A DNA stretch of 64,000 nucleotides from Melampsora larici-populina 98AG31. Its lineage: Eukaryota; Basidiomycota; Pucciniomycetes; Pucciniales; Melampsoraceae. Positions 10,911 to 23,050 of the stretch are shown piece after piece. Every line of letters starts with the position of its first letter. Positions within the stretch are counted from its first letter, which is position 1. A program made the position numbers and the translations under genes. The notes beneath the pieces were generated by a model, which did no database searches, had not been told where the DNA came from, and saw only the letters and a program-made list of their open reading frames with translations. Where the stretch lies: positions 1-64,000 of the forward strand of contig NW_006768834.1 in the NCBI RefSeq assembly GCF_000204055.1, read 5' to 3'.

Positions 10911-11584
10911 GAGCATCCACTATGTTGAGGGTGTTTTATCGTAAATTTTGCGGTCCTGATTGCAAAATTTAATCATGCGTGTTGTAGCTAAGTTGTTAAC
11001 CGCATGAAATCCACTATGGGATGATGTAACGTAGGATTTAACTACGATAATCTGTTCTTAGAACACTATACACGCTATGGCAAAGTCGAGACTCGAATTA
11101 AAGTATCTTACCACACCTCACCCAGCCTATGCTGATGACTACCTTGGTGACCAGAAAGAACCAAATTGATGCCTTCAGGTTTTGACAATCAGCAAAGAGC
11201 TTTCTCACCTCTTGTTTGATCTTGGTGACATCGATCGCGCGAGATGACTTCTTTTGAACAAAGGTGCTTTTTTTAGCAAATCCGGAGTAAACAGCTACTA
11301 TCAACAAGCTGAGGGTTCGAGGGAAGAGGGAAGGTTTTGAGTGAAGGTGGTGAGTGCAGAGCTGGATGGGAGATAGATCATTGGATGGCTGTTGACCGTT
11401 TGGATGCGCCAAAAGTTTACGATAAATCAAGTCGTAGGCTTTCGTAGATTTGAACAAGCGGACTGCAAGACTTGACGCGGTCGTACGGACCGCATGTCTA
11501 AAACAGGTCCATAGTGGACCTGTCTGGATTTTAGCGTTACGGTAACGCTAAATCACGTCGTTAACGCACCCATAGTGGATGCTC
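10911..11584. mobile_element. Second PIF/Harbinger-type TIR element, TSD TAA
   Basis: GAGCATCCACTATG begins at 10911 and its reverse complement CATAGTGGATGCTC ends at 11584. TAA flanks both ends (10908-10910, 11585-11587). The element abuts the larger one: the TTA of the first and the TAA of the second overlap within TTAA (10907-10910). A 119-codon minus frame (11457-11098) lies inside but matches nothing I know, and I do not call it a gene. Confidence 0.75.
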
Positions 11585-11654
11585 TAATAACCCTAAGGAA
11601 CGTTCCTAAACAAGTATTGCACATGTATATTGCAAATCCCTGCCAACCGCAGCA

Positions 11655-12038
11655 CTGCCAGCATTAAAGAGGTTCCCAGATGGGAATACGGGTCCTAGTG
11701 ATCAGATTCCCATTCTGCTACTGTTACACAGTTCCATGAATATTTCCTGAGTAGCCATTGTGATATATGTAGTCAATATTTTGAAATGAAATGTACGTCT
11801 CAATCTGAACAAAGTTACAACATGTATTACACATGATTTTCTTATCTAGATGAGCAGATAACTGAGCGGACCTGTATGTAGCTGATAGCTAAGGATTTAC
11901 TCAGATGTTTGCACATATGTAGTGTATGCTTTATGGCTCAGATGTGCAGTGCAAGATGATTTGATTCTGCATTCTTCTCTCAATGATATTCCCAGCCTAG
12001 GTCATGTTCCGACCAGGGAACCTATTTAATGCTGGCAG
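11655..12038. repeat. Dispersed repeat with TIR CTGCCAGCATTAAA
   Basis: The ends CTGCCAGCATTAAA..GGTTCCC and their complement delimit about 384 bp. The interior (TGAGCAGATAACTGAGC, TACATATGTAGTGT-like segments) matches a second copy at about 22795-23050, so this is a dispersed family. There is no coding capacity. Confidence 0.65.
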
Positions 12039-13879
12039 CATGTCAGACTACAGACCAATGTGTTGCACAGTGAGATACCCAATACACCAACTCCCAATGC
12101 ATAACATGTTATCCACTGTTATCCAGCTATACACAAGGAGCGAGGTCCTCCTTGCTTTTGGATGCCCAACCACGTAGCCCTGTCAATGGCATCGATGTTT
12201 ATCTGCTAAAACACAATAATGCAACCTTTGCAGGACCACAACGGAAAACATCAGGAAAGTTTTAGCCACGCTTGATAAACATAACAGACTCTACATATTG
12301 CTTACTGGTGTTAGTGACAAATCAAGCTATTTGATAGGTAGGATTTTATAACCTTTCAAAAAGGAAGAGACTACAACTTTGTTCGGAAGTATGAGTTTAT
12401 CAAACAGCAACTAGTTGAGAACCGGATGGAAAATGAGGACTGTTATCAAGATGAGCTACACATAATGGCGTGATTTTTGGACCATCAATGTCCAATGATT
12501 CAATCAACGTAAGGAAATGAAAACAACACATAAAAACTTGACAATGGTTGAGAAAAACTTGACAACTTTTGAAGTTGCAAACAGCTGTATTATGTCAGCC
12601 CTGAGTACATATACATGTACCCAAAACTAACCTGTAACAGTAAAAAACACCATGTATAAAATTAATTACATGTTACATACTGAGCATAGACGGTATGTAA
12701 CATGTAATACAATGTATCAAAACCTTCATTACATATACATAAACCTATAAAACAACATGTAATATGTAATAAATCACCATTTACACCTCATAACTCAGTG
12801 TCAAGAGTTAAATGCTTATGTTACATATCACACATAACATGTATATGTAATTAAGCATTACTAGTAACAATCATTACTATATGTTAATGACTAACCCTGA
12901 ACCAATGTAGTGATAATAACAAATATCACTACAGTTAGGTTTAGAGAGGAGAGTATATAAACCCCTCCTCTCTCAGCCTTCAGAGATTCCCCCCAAGCAA
13001 TAATTACTCACTCCTTTTAAAGAACAATTAAAGTTCAACTGAAGTAAATATCAAGAGTCTTATATAAATAAGACTAGTGATAAGCTTCATTAACTTTAAT
13101 CAGCTTCCTGATTAAAAATAGGTAATACAATTCTTCACTCCCCTCTGGATCCTCTACTTCCCCTAAGTAGAAACCCAATCAAGGCTAGTGACCTTCAACA
13201 ACTCCAGGCTGGTGACCTTAAGAAGAACTGCAGGCCGGTGACCTTAAGAATAACCCCAAGTTGGTGACTTTAAGGACAACCAGATTGGTGAACTAACTCA
13301 CTCTTTGATCTGTTACAATAAGGATTAAAGGAAGGTCCAGGATCCAACCTTCACTTATTATAATAAAACTTTATTATAAATAATAAATCTCCTCTTCAGG
13401 AGTCAATTAAAGGAAGTCTTCCTGGGTTTGTCCAAACAGACTATCAGTCCTTTTTTTTCTTCCTTTCTTTTTCTTCCTTACTTCAATTTGTACCTACTAA
13501 ATATTTGAAATAAAGAAGTAAAAATTAAGTAAACCTACTATTTACCATTTAGTGAGCATTGAGTACTCCTACAAAGAGCACCAAACCCTCACATATTATT
13601 TATGAGCTGAGCCAATTTTTGTTAGAGTATGTAGAGTACATAGACACATTGCACATTGTTAAGTTGAGAGTTGCATGGGTGGAAGGAGGTGGAAGGATGA
13701 ACTCAATTGGTCACGGTATCTGTACGTGGGACTGTCAATTGACACTTTGTGCATAGGAACTATATTCCTTAAGCATCTAGGGAATGTTCCTAGTTATGCT
13801 CAAGTGCAACCGTGTTCTGCAGTTTTATGGTAGCAGTGCTGATGGAAGTATTCTTTAGTGATTACGGAAGTGAAGATAG
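12039..13879. other. Non-coding; TATA-bearing LTR-like stretch and 25-bp repeats
   Basis: A TATATAAACCCCTCCTCTC motif near 12953 and TATATAAATAAG near 13062 look like core promoters, as in a retrotransposon LTR. I could not fix LTR ends or find a protein-coding retroelement. At 13183-13298 a 24-26 bp unit (GGCTGGTGACCTTAAGAA type) is repeated about five times. The short frame at 13559-13756 starts without ATG and is not supported. TAGGAACTATATTCC and GGGAATGTTCCTAG near 13755-13790 form another imperfect inverted pair. Confidence 0.4.
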
Positions 13880-16108
13880 TAAACTTATCAGAAGTCCCCC
13901 TGCCCAAGTAGTTGATGGAGGGACTTACGGCTAATGTCCTGTTTGTACACTCACAACAGCAAGGTTTTTGGCCACTTTTCTGTTTTTGGCCATTTTAAGG
14001 GCTCCAAACCTCATAGAATCTTACATCCAACTGCACAGAGCTTCCTTGACATCTTGTACCTCTCTTGGTACTGGTTTCAGATCTTCATTGTGGATAGATT
14101 TGATGCTATTGGGATTCTTGAACACTGTGTTTTTGGGCAGAACAGCACGCTTTAGTGGTCCTGTATCAAATTTGGTGTTCCAGCTAACACTTTTTACAAC
14201 TCTTTGGAGTGGGCTCAATCAATACAATGGGTAAAAAACACGGTAAGTTGGAGGATCCAACCTGGCGGGAGACTATCCAAGAGACTTCAAAAATTGAGAA
14301 AAAAAGGCGCTGTGAGGCGTTCGGCTTTGTTTATCTGGCCTTTTACGGGCCTGTACGATGATTTATAGCTCGCAAATCAACACTTCAATCAATTTGTATG
14401 TCATTCAACAAAACTCTTTGATGATTGCACCGATCTACGCCCATATGAGGATAAAATTGTCACCGTGTGAGCACAGTAGCTGATCATAGAGTCTTCTTGC
14501 AAAAAAATCATTCACGGGAAAAATGAGAACGATAAATAAAAAAATGAAAAAGAAACACAAAAAGGTACTAATCAAAATCAAGAAGAGAGACGCAATACAA
14601 AAACAAACAAGAACAATGATAAAATATACCAGAACAACGATAAGAAATGTCAAAACAACGATAAAAATACAAAAATGAAGATCAAAGATACAGTAACAAG
14701 GGTCAAAGATGCACATAGAGATAATCAATGCAAGAACAATGTCAAAAACAGGATAACAGTGATGAAAACATGAGGATAAAAACTTGAAATCGTTGACATA
14801 AACATGAGAAAATTGATAAAAAGCAATTGGTTAGGCCTGGTTAGGGGGGTTAGGGGTTTGGGCTTAGGCTTAGGGCTTGAGGAAATATCAAGAATGTGGA
14901 GGAATGTGGCAAAGGATGTTATTTCATTTTTGAATGAAAATGCATTTTGATACAGCATTTATTTCTAAAGTCTCTCTGGTAGTCTCTCTTGTAGTCTCCC
15001 TCTCTCCCCAGGTTGGATCCTCCACCGTTCCCAAAAAACACACACAAGGACATGTACAAGGTACAAATGAAGATCCTTGCCAAAGGAAGCAAGATTTGAT
15101 GAGGTCTGTGACCCTCATAATGGGCAAAAACAAAAAAAAATGACCAAAAATCTTGCTGTTGTGAGTATGAAAACCTGACATTAGCCGCAAGTCCCTCCCT
15201 TGACTACTTGGGTGGGGGGATTTCTGATAAGTAAGGCCCCGTTTGGTATAGCTTTCAGCTTTTACAAATACATTAGAAATTAATAGATTATGCAGTGTAT
15301 AATCTATTATTTTATGAAGCCTCAGATCTGAAATTCAATTTTCAAAGCAAAAACAATTGATGGTGTTTGGTCTTTTTGGTATTTCACCAAACAAGACCAC
15401 ATATCAATCAGAATATATCATCAGCTTTATTCTTGCTCGGTCAATTCAATTTTGGACATTTAAGAGATCAACTGAACTTGGCTATTGATTCATTGATGAC
15501 TCGATAGAATCATCACATTGATGGTTCAATGGAGTTGATCACAAGTGAAATCACTTGGTCCAAGTCTGGACCCCTTGGTCTATATGTTCACCAAGAAACA
15601 AGTGATGTTGTTTCTATTATCACAGTAATTGATTGAAAGACAAAAGGCAAATCAATGATTATGAAGATCAAAAATGAAAGTTGAACTTGAAAGGATCACA
15701 GTTGTTAGCAAAGATCAAAGTAAAGTTACAACAATTGAAGTACAAATCAGAGTAGAGTTGTTAGTCTGAACGTTTGAAGTCGCTTGTGGGATAGAGAATG
15801 ATTTGTTTGTAGTTGGCGAGATTTTAATCGGAAGTGGTCTTGAGTGTCAATGCAACAGAGCCCCGAGTTTTGAGGCTTCCTCCAGGTAATAATGGATTAT
15901 CAAAACTTGAAAGCTGGTCTAGAGCAGCTTTCATAATGATCAAACATAATAGATTATTGACTATAAAATGGCTTTTGAAAAGAGGGGCAAAAGAGGGAAA
16001 AAGCGATAACAAACCACTTTTTTTGAAAAAGTGTAAAATGTATTATTTTCAAAAAATAATACATTTCTCCCGGTTTTTGTAAGCTATACCAAACGGGGCC
16101 TAAGTTTA
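13880..16108. mobile_element. Long-TIR element with 9-bp TSD (TGAAGATAG), non-autonomous
   Basis: The left terminus TAAACTTATCAG, then AAGTCCCCC and GGAGGGACTTACGGC, is matched in reverse complement on the right. TGAAGATAG is repeated exactly at 13871-13879 and 16109-16117. Long inverted arms (about 13880-14290 and 14985-15232, including GGAGGATCCAACCTGG) enclose an A-rich core. A second element (15235-16100) has inserted 8 bp from the right end and splits it. It encodes nothing recognisable. The 9-bp duplication and long TIRs are Mutator-like. The terminal motif is shared with the 13.8-kb element at 30881-44687. Confidence 0.8.
15235..16100. mobile_element. Nested TIR element, ends GGCCCCGTTTGGTATAGC
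   Basis: GGCCCCGTTTGGTATAGCTT at 15235 and its complement GCTATACCAAACGGGGCC ending at 16100 delimit 866 bp. It interrupts the right TIR of the 13880-16108 element: joining the flanks restores CTGATAAGTTTA, which mirrors the left terminus TAAACTTATCAG. Flanks TAAGTAA and TAAGTTT suggest a 5-7 bp duplication. hAT-like affiliation is a guess. Confidence 0.7.
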
Positions 16109-16353
16109 TGAAGATAGTGATCCCTTGGAAGCTTACCAATCAACCGCCTTCACCTCAGTCTTGGACAAAGTTTGTTCTTCTCCTTCCTTTGATTCAATTC
16201 TCAATGATACTCATCCCCCACTCTGTTGTTACCATTGGAAATATAGAAAAACAATTTGACAATATACAAGAACAAATGTTGTACAAAATTTGAGGATGAA
16301 CCATGATCATCTTTGAGAAAAGCAACAAGACTTCTTCAATCAATTCTTAATAG

Positions 16354-16535
16354 TGGTACACAAACTTGAACACCCAACCTAAAAACCCATGGACAAAACC
16401 CATGACAACCCAATTGTTTTTTGGGTTTTGTCCAACGGGGAAGTGGAAAACCAATGGACAAAACCCCCAAAACAATTGGGTTATCATGGGTGTTGGCCAT
16501 GGGTTTTCAGGTTGGGTGTTCAAGTTTGTGTACCA
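16354..16535. mobile_element. 182-bp foldback MITE
   Basis: TGGTACACAAACTTGAACAC..CCAACC at the left and its exact complement at the right enclose near-palindromic arms (CCCATGGACAAAACCC, AACCCAATTGTTTT). Open frames on both strands here are consequences of the palindrome. Confidence 0.85.
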
Positions 16536-18207
16536 ATATTTAACCCATAGCTCCGATGTAACCATCTGACCTTGTGCATAGTACAACAGAGTTTATAAAT
16601 CTTGTCACAAATTCCCTTCCAATTTGTTTGAGTTTTGTGAGCAAGTTGAACAAGGCGCTTTGTGAAATCAAGCTTATTGCTAGCCATGCAGAAAGATCTG
16701 ATGGTGGATGGGACAAGACTGACAAGTACTGTGAAGATAAAGCAATGATGATATCTGAATTTTTATTCTCATACACGACTTGAAGCAAAAGAGTTATGTA
16801 CAGGATATTGAATTGCACACAGATACTTCAACACTTGAGGGCATTACTTCAATCACAAGTTTTGTCACCATACATCAAGTTTCTTCTGATTATCAAAGCA
16901 TTTGGTCATTGATTGGTCATACTAGCAGTTGAGAGAGGAACAAGAAAGAGTGAAGAGGAGCAATACTAAGAACATAGAGTTAAATACCCCATCAACACAT
17001 CAAACGTACAGGTTTGATCTCAAAAATTGACAAACCAACATAACCAAAGATTATTTTATGTGTAAATTGGATCCAACTCAAACTCGTAATCCACCAGTTG
17101 AAAGCAAGTCTGCCAAAGGTCCATTGCACCCTTGTGCTGCTTCTCAATCTGATGTCAATATGATCTCTAAGCCGCCACCAACAGCAAAGACTTCATGGAA
17201 ATCAATAAAGCATCTAGAAGACATTGTTTTTGTAGAAGAATGAGAACACAAGGTAACCTATAAAACCAGTGCAGAGTGTGAGCACTCTTCTCCACAACTC
17301 TTCAGGTATGCAGACCTTTTGAGCTAACCTATAAGGAAAAAGTGGAGGACAAAAAGTGAGAAACTAAAGAAGGCTTGAGATTGAACTCACAGATAAGATC
17401 TGATGGATGTTTCTCTTTCCAAAAGATGTTTATTATTATTATCAACTAACCTATAAAACCAGTGCAGAGTGTGAGCACTCTTCTCCACAACTCTTCAGGT
17501 ATCCAGACCTTCCGAGCTAACCTAAACAGACACAATGGAAAACACAGAGGACAGGAAAAAGTTCAACTACCAGCGCACACATGTAGTTAGAGGATATATA
17601 ATCTACCTATAAGGAAAAAGTGGAGGACAAAAAGTGAGAAACTAAAGAATACTCAAGATTGAAATAGAAATTACTTACTCTCTTTCCAAAAGATGGAGAA
17701 GAAAGTAAGTATTGAACACAGACGAGTACATATAGGGAGTGAAAAATAATTGTGGAAAAACAAGTTGGGGATGATGTGCGTCAGTGATATTGGGAAAGTA
17801 AGTATTGAACACAGACGAGTACATATAGGGAGTGAAAAATAATTGTGGAAAAACAAGTTGGGGATGATGTGCGTCAGTGATATTGGGAAAACAAAAATGA
17901 GAGCTAAACAACAATCAACAAGACAAGATGAGAATGAAAGCCCATTATCCAGTCACTACTAATCCCATAAGTACCGGTCTTGATTGTATTTCAACAGTTT
18001 TACCATTGAACTTGATTTCCTTGACGTATGCCAAGACACCCTTTGGAACGGGATACACAAGGCTCTTTTTATTGTATCCTGTCACTCGGACTGTAGTTGA
18101 GACATTGAGATACGGATTGTGTTGACATGTACTTCTGATTACATCACTAATACACTTTACATAATTTCTCCTATGTCTTTCAAATCATTTCATTATTCAT
18201 ATGCTTA
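16536..18207. repeat. Repeat-rich non-coding; duplications at 17232-17660 and 17701-17886
   Basis: CCTATAAAACCAGTGCAGAG and about 80 following bases occur at about 17256 and again at about 17449. CTATAAGGAAAAAGTGGAGG and its tail occur at about 17329 and 17606. At 17701-17886 a 93-bp unit is present twice in exact tandem; being divisible by 3 it keeps small frames open. I see no gene. Confidence 0.7.
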
Positions 18208-18841
18208 GGGCCCGTTTGGTACGATATGATATATGTATATCCTACACCAAACCAATATACAGTATATCATGATATACGTATATTGAATTTTGAAAAAGAG
18301 AGGGTTGTTTGGTAAAATCATTTGGACAAAATATTAAGTCATATATTGCAATATATTTGTCCATTATGATATACAGCCTTTTGGCCGTATATCAGCCCCA
18401 AAAAGTCTTTTTGCCCCTCTCTCCTTACATTGTCCTTGCTACCTTTTTTTATCAATCATCCCCTCTTTCGTCACCATACACTCTCCTTCACCATACCCAA
18501 TCATCCTTTCTTTGACTTCACCCTTTCAACTGTTCTTTGACTTCAACATTTTAATCATCACTCATCCTCTCAACTCTTCATCACTTCTTTTTTTATCAAT
18601 CCCCATGTTATGATTCTTCTTTTGTCTTCAGCATCCACTTCTGTCTTGTCTTTGTTCACTTTCATGGAACAAACACAAATGAAAGATCTATTACCATGTC
18701 TGAAATACAAACAATTTCAATTGGAAGTCCAATAATACATGTGTAAAACAAAGATCCAATGAGGGTTGAAATCCGAATGGTTTTAAAAACATTTGATGGG
18801 TATTAAAAAGATTGGATGGTTTTTAAAATGAACTAGCCCTA
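18208..18841. other. TIR-like terminus GGGCCCGTTTGGTA at 18208; no gene
   Basis: GGGCCCGTTTGGTA starts at 18208, followed by ATATAC-rich subterminal repeats. The same 14-mer in reverse complement ends at 24119, which would define a 5.9-kb unit, but the flanks show no target duplication. They may be ends of two different family members. The remainder is T-rich and non-coding. Confidence 0.4.
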
Positions 18842-19600
18842 TCAGCGGCGGGCACCACACAGCTCCTTCTGAAGATTGACTGCCCATACTTTTTGGCCCG
18901 CACTTCTTGCATTATTACTCAAGCTTGTCTTTAGGCTTTTCTTGATCAATTTCGATGGTTGTCTATTTAACTGTTTAAGATAGGTCCATTGAGTAGGAGT
19001 AGAGGATGATAAAATCATAATATGGCTACTCAATGGATTTCCAGTGGGCTGATCTCCGTTTTGAGGTGTTTGAGTATTTCTTGGCATATGTGGTTGAAAT
19101 TGAGATGCTGGTATCCCATGCCCTCCAGAAGCTTATGATGGTATAAGGGGCTTGGAAATGGTTTAGTGCCTGATTTTGTGTCCAAATAGACTGGATGGGC
19201 TGGTTCAGATGAGAGCTGGTTATAAGGGTGATGACTCTGATGAGACTTCAGCTGCTGTTTCTCTTGAGCTTGTACCGAGGATCTGGTATCCGGTTCAGGA
19301 AAGTTTCACAGGCTGACTCTTCTGCCTTTCACCCTCATCATTTGAAATCTTTCTCATTTTTTGTTAATTGATAGGAGAAGTTGGAAGAGGATATGGATTT
19401 CTCTCTGGGTTGTAGGCTATTGGTTTGACATGATATAATGTCTTTAGGTTGATGGTGGTCATGAATTGATTGGTAGTGATAATCTGGAGACCAAGTTGGT
19501 TCAATTAAGTTCAGCTCTAACAATAAATTGTGTGCCTGATGATACTTTGGCTGTCCTTGATCAAACATCATGAATGGATCAACAGAGGACTTGACCATTG
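18842..19600 (-). pseudogene. Degenerate P/Q/S/H-rich protein fragment, unidentified
   Basis: Two minus frames read as parts of one low-complexity protein. 19598-19338 is MVKSSVDPFMMFDQGQPKYH.. with many His, Gln and Pro. After interrupted sequence (QQLKSHQSHHPYNQLSSEPA in another frame) comes 19087-18842, containing PTQWTYLKQLNRQPSKLIKK and ending LQKELCGARR. Stops and frame changes separate the pieces. The composition recalls a transcription-factor activation region, but no domain is recognisable. Confidence 0.3.
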
Positions 19601-22507
19601 GAACTGATCCACTCCAATTTGTGAGTGGGGCTTACTCTCCAATGGGTTCAAATTTGCCTTTGATTTCAGGTTTGATTTGATTTGGCACTTTTAAGGGTCA
19701 GGTGGGCAAGTGAAAGAATATTTTTCTATAGTTGTGATCATCAAGTGCGAAAGTATTCAACCCCTGTTTCTTACTCTGATGATGCTGGCAAAGTAGATTA
19801 TGTTGATAGGTCTCTGGTGATGGTAGAAAGCGTTTGGGTGAATCTGAGCTCACAATTTGTGGTTGATCATCAGGTGTCAAGTTGATTGCTCTATGTCATT
19901 GGTGAGCTTGGAGAAGATAATTGATTTGAAGGTGAAGCTTATTCCTGTGTGATTGGATTTGTTTTTGAGTGGTGTTGAAACTGAATGAAGCTTGAATAAT
20001 AGGCTCTTAAGCCCTATGTTACGCAGAAACACAAAAGAAAAAATCACCAAAGAGACACAACAAAAAAGAGGAAAGATAAAGCAAGACAACAGTGTAGTGG
20101 AAACAATCAAAAACAACCTGAGGAATTGTGCTCTGGAATTTTTGCAGGTAATGTTAGGTATACCACTATCTATAATGAATCAACACTTTCAATTACTAAA
20201 CCTCTTAATGCAATAGCTACATTACTTGGAGATTCCTTCTTGATCTTCATTTGTTTCTTACAACCACTTTCTATTAATTCTGCTTCTGTAGATTGTGATA
20301 TTAAACTTTCACATATGTCTAGGAAACCATTTGATAATTCAGGAACTGTTCAGATTCAGTTATATGTCTAGGTCCAACTTGAAATCAAGGATGGTAAGAG
20401 AGTAGAAGGTTTAAGTTCATGTGATATTATGATCTATAAGACTGATTTCAAAAATGTATGTCCAATGACCTTCAGTTGTGTATCTGAGACATTTGAAGTG
20501 TTTGCACCTATTGATTGAAGGCAAATAATATATGTGTATGTCTTCAAACTCCCATGAATACAAAAAACCTGATGATAAAAAATTAGAGATAAAATTGTAA
20601 AAAAAAACCAACCACACAGGGTTGCTGGTAGGATGAGTAAAGCCACCTCTCAAACATCATCATTGAACTTGGGGACCGTCAATGACACTTGCTAGTATTC
20701 ATTTATAAAAAGGGAAAATATAACACTAAACTGGAACTTCATAAGCGGTGATACACCCCCTGAAGCAGTGATACAATCCCTGCACTCACTTCAAAAGGAT
20801 GGACAAAGTGTGAGTGAATTTGTTTGATGATGATTGACAACCCTTCCAATGCGCCTGTTTTGTCTTCTAGAGTTGAAGTCTTGGTATCAAATGATGTCTC
20901 CAATCATGAACCTAGAGTTGGGCTAAGTGACATGAAATCAAGAACCAATGAATGCAATGAGATTTGCTTTAGAAAAGGATCAGAGAAAATTTGAATCTTA
21001 CAATTGCTGTTCTTGATCATGATGATGATCACAATTATCATCCAGTTCACTTATTAAAAGTTCCAGTTCCTTGGTCACATACTTGTCAGATTGTCAATCA
21101 ATCAATCTAGAAATTGTTGGATTTGAGCAGGCTGGATACACTTTGATAAGTAACACAAGCACAGGAGAAGTTTCATCTTTTCATCTGTTGTATGTTCTGA
21201 GGTTTATCAAAGCAAAAAATTGATGAGCAACATGAGAATTTCTGAGATGAGTGCGAGCTAATTTATAGAAGTGATTGATCTATGAATCCAGTGGGTTCAA
21301 TCAGATAAAAACCTGTCTTCTTGAAGTACATTAAGTACAAAAATGAGCCATTAAGCTGTCAGGGTATGGAAATAAAGGTCAAAGGGTTTGGAAGACTGAC
21401 CAAGATAATCCAAACAATTGTACACTCTCTCCTTGAGTCAACTCGTTTTGTGATACAACAATTCACTATTCAAGACCTTGTCGGCTATCAGCTTGAGCTT
21501 TTTTCCAAGTGCTTCTTGTCTCTATAATACCAAAATGAATCCACAACCTAAATGTGCATCTCTGTTGTAACTTTCTGAACTGCTGGTATCATCATCCTTG
21601 AGTGTAATCAAAACAGAAGTGGAGCTCCTTCCGCATTACTGTCAGTCGATATGTTCATTGCTTTGTTCAAGGTCAACTGTTTATCTAACACCAACTGTGT
21701 TTGAGCTTCTTCAGGATCGATGTTGTCTATCTCACATTTCCAAATCAAAATAACTTTCAGTTTCAGCTGTTTTAACTTTGCCAAAGTAATGAATCTTATT
21801 GTAGATACCTTGATTTGGTACTGTGCTTCCTAAGATTTTGAGATAACTCTTTGTTACTGGATTATCTATCACCTCTGATTGTTTGCTTGAATCAAGATTT
21901 GTTTGATTGTTTGAATCCTTGAAGTTATCTTTAGTCACATCACCTCATGGGTTGGGTGGAACTCTGGCTTCCCAATTAAGAGTAGCAAAGACAGCACCAG
22001 GATTGATAAATCAAAAAGTAGAATCAGAATTGAATTAGTGATTTTAAGCTAGATGAAGAAAATGGATTGAATGAAGAACTTACCATCAAATGAAGTCGAT
22101 CCATTAATGAGTTCAAAAAAAGCACAAAAGCATCTGTGTATTGTTCAAATCAAAAAAGAATCAAACATCAGATCAGAGAGAATGAAATCGAGAAAGAGAT
22201 AAATGAGTAAACTCAATCAGTAATCTGTTTTGATATCAGCGTGGTGTACAGCACCCAATGAAAGTAAATGATCAAGTTAATCTACAAGTTAATGTACCAT
22301 TTTGGTTATATGTTCAGGATCCCTAGAAGTACAAACTTCTAAAGAATTCAAAGCTGATAATCAAACCAGTCCTTTCCTAAGATCATCTCCATACCATATT
22401 CATTTTTGAGTAAAGTTAATGATTGAGTCACTGTAAACATCATTCAACTTCCCCAATTTGGCAGAGGAAAATGATTAATAGTACAGTTTTTCATAAAAGA
22501 ATCTAAT
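19601..22507. other. Non-coding or too decayed to read
   Basis: Many short frames occur on both strands, none with a credible start, splice pattern or recognisable domain. A GTAAGTTCTTCATTC donor-like site on the minus strand near 22085 hints at an old gene. The Asp/Asn-rich minus frame at 21732-21938 is the best residue of one. Confidence 0.4.
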
Positions 22508-23050
22508 ACTGCACACCTGGGCCATTTCACCCACACTACATATGTGCAGCAAGCTAAGTCAATAGTTGTCTATCATGTACATACAGGTCTGCTCAGTTTT
22601 TTGCCCATCAGAATAAATAAATCACATGTTATACCACATGTAACTTTTTCGACTTTGAAATTTTTTTCCCAAAAATTCACTACATATAATTCTGTAGCTG
22701 CTCAGGCAATATTGTTGAAGCTATGTCTTAGTAACAGAAAGTGTGTTACATGCAGTTGAGTTGATGAGATCACACCAAAACATTGAGTCAGTGTATGTAG
22801 TCAATCTTTTGGAAGCTTTTTTCAATCTGAAAGAAGTTACAGCATGTATTACATATGAATAACTTGTCCTGATGAGCAGATAACTGAGCAGAACTGTATG
22901 TACATGATAACCACATATTCACTGAGCCTGCTACACATATGTAGTGTGGGTGTTATGGCTCAGGTGTGGAGTGATAGACCATTTTATGACAAATCATACT
23001 CCCAATCATTTTTCCCTGCCCACTTGGGGAACCCGAATAATGTCTGCAGT
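22508..23050. repeat. Foldback element related to 11655-12038
   Basis: CACCCACACTACATATGTG (about 22530) and CACATATGTAGTGTGGGTG (about 22933) are inverted. The similarity extends over TCATGTACATACAG and TCTGCTCAGTT on both arms, giving arms of about 180 bp. The right half matches the dispersed repeat at 11655-12038 in direct orientation. Confidence 0.7.

Noticed and set aside
12600..13550. Solo LTR of a Ty1/copia-type retrotransposon
   Set aside because: TATA-like motifs are present, but I could not define TG..CA ends, a target duplication, a primer-binding site or any gag/pol sequence.
16347..16586. Overlapping frames on both strands that resemble each other
   Set aside because: Consequence of the palindromic foldback MITE at 16354-16535.
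17671..17914. Minus-strand frames with a 31-residue repeat
   Set aside because: Produced by the 93-bp direct tandem duplication at 17701-17886.
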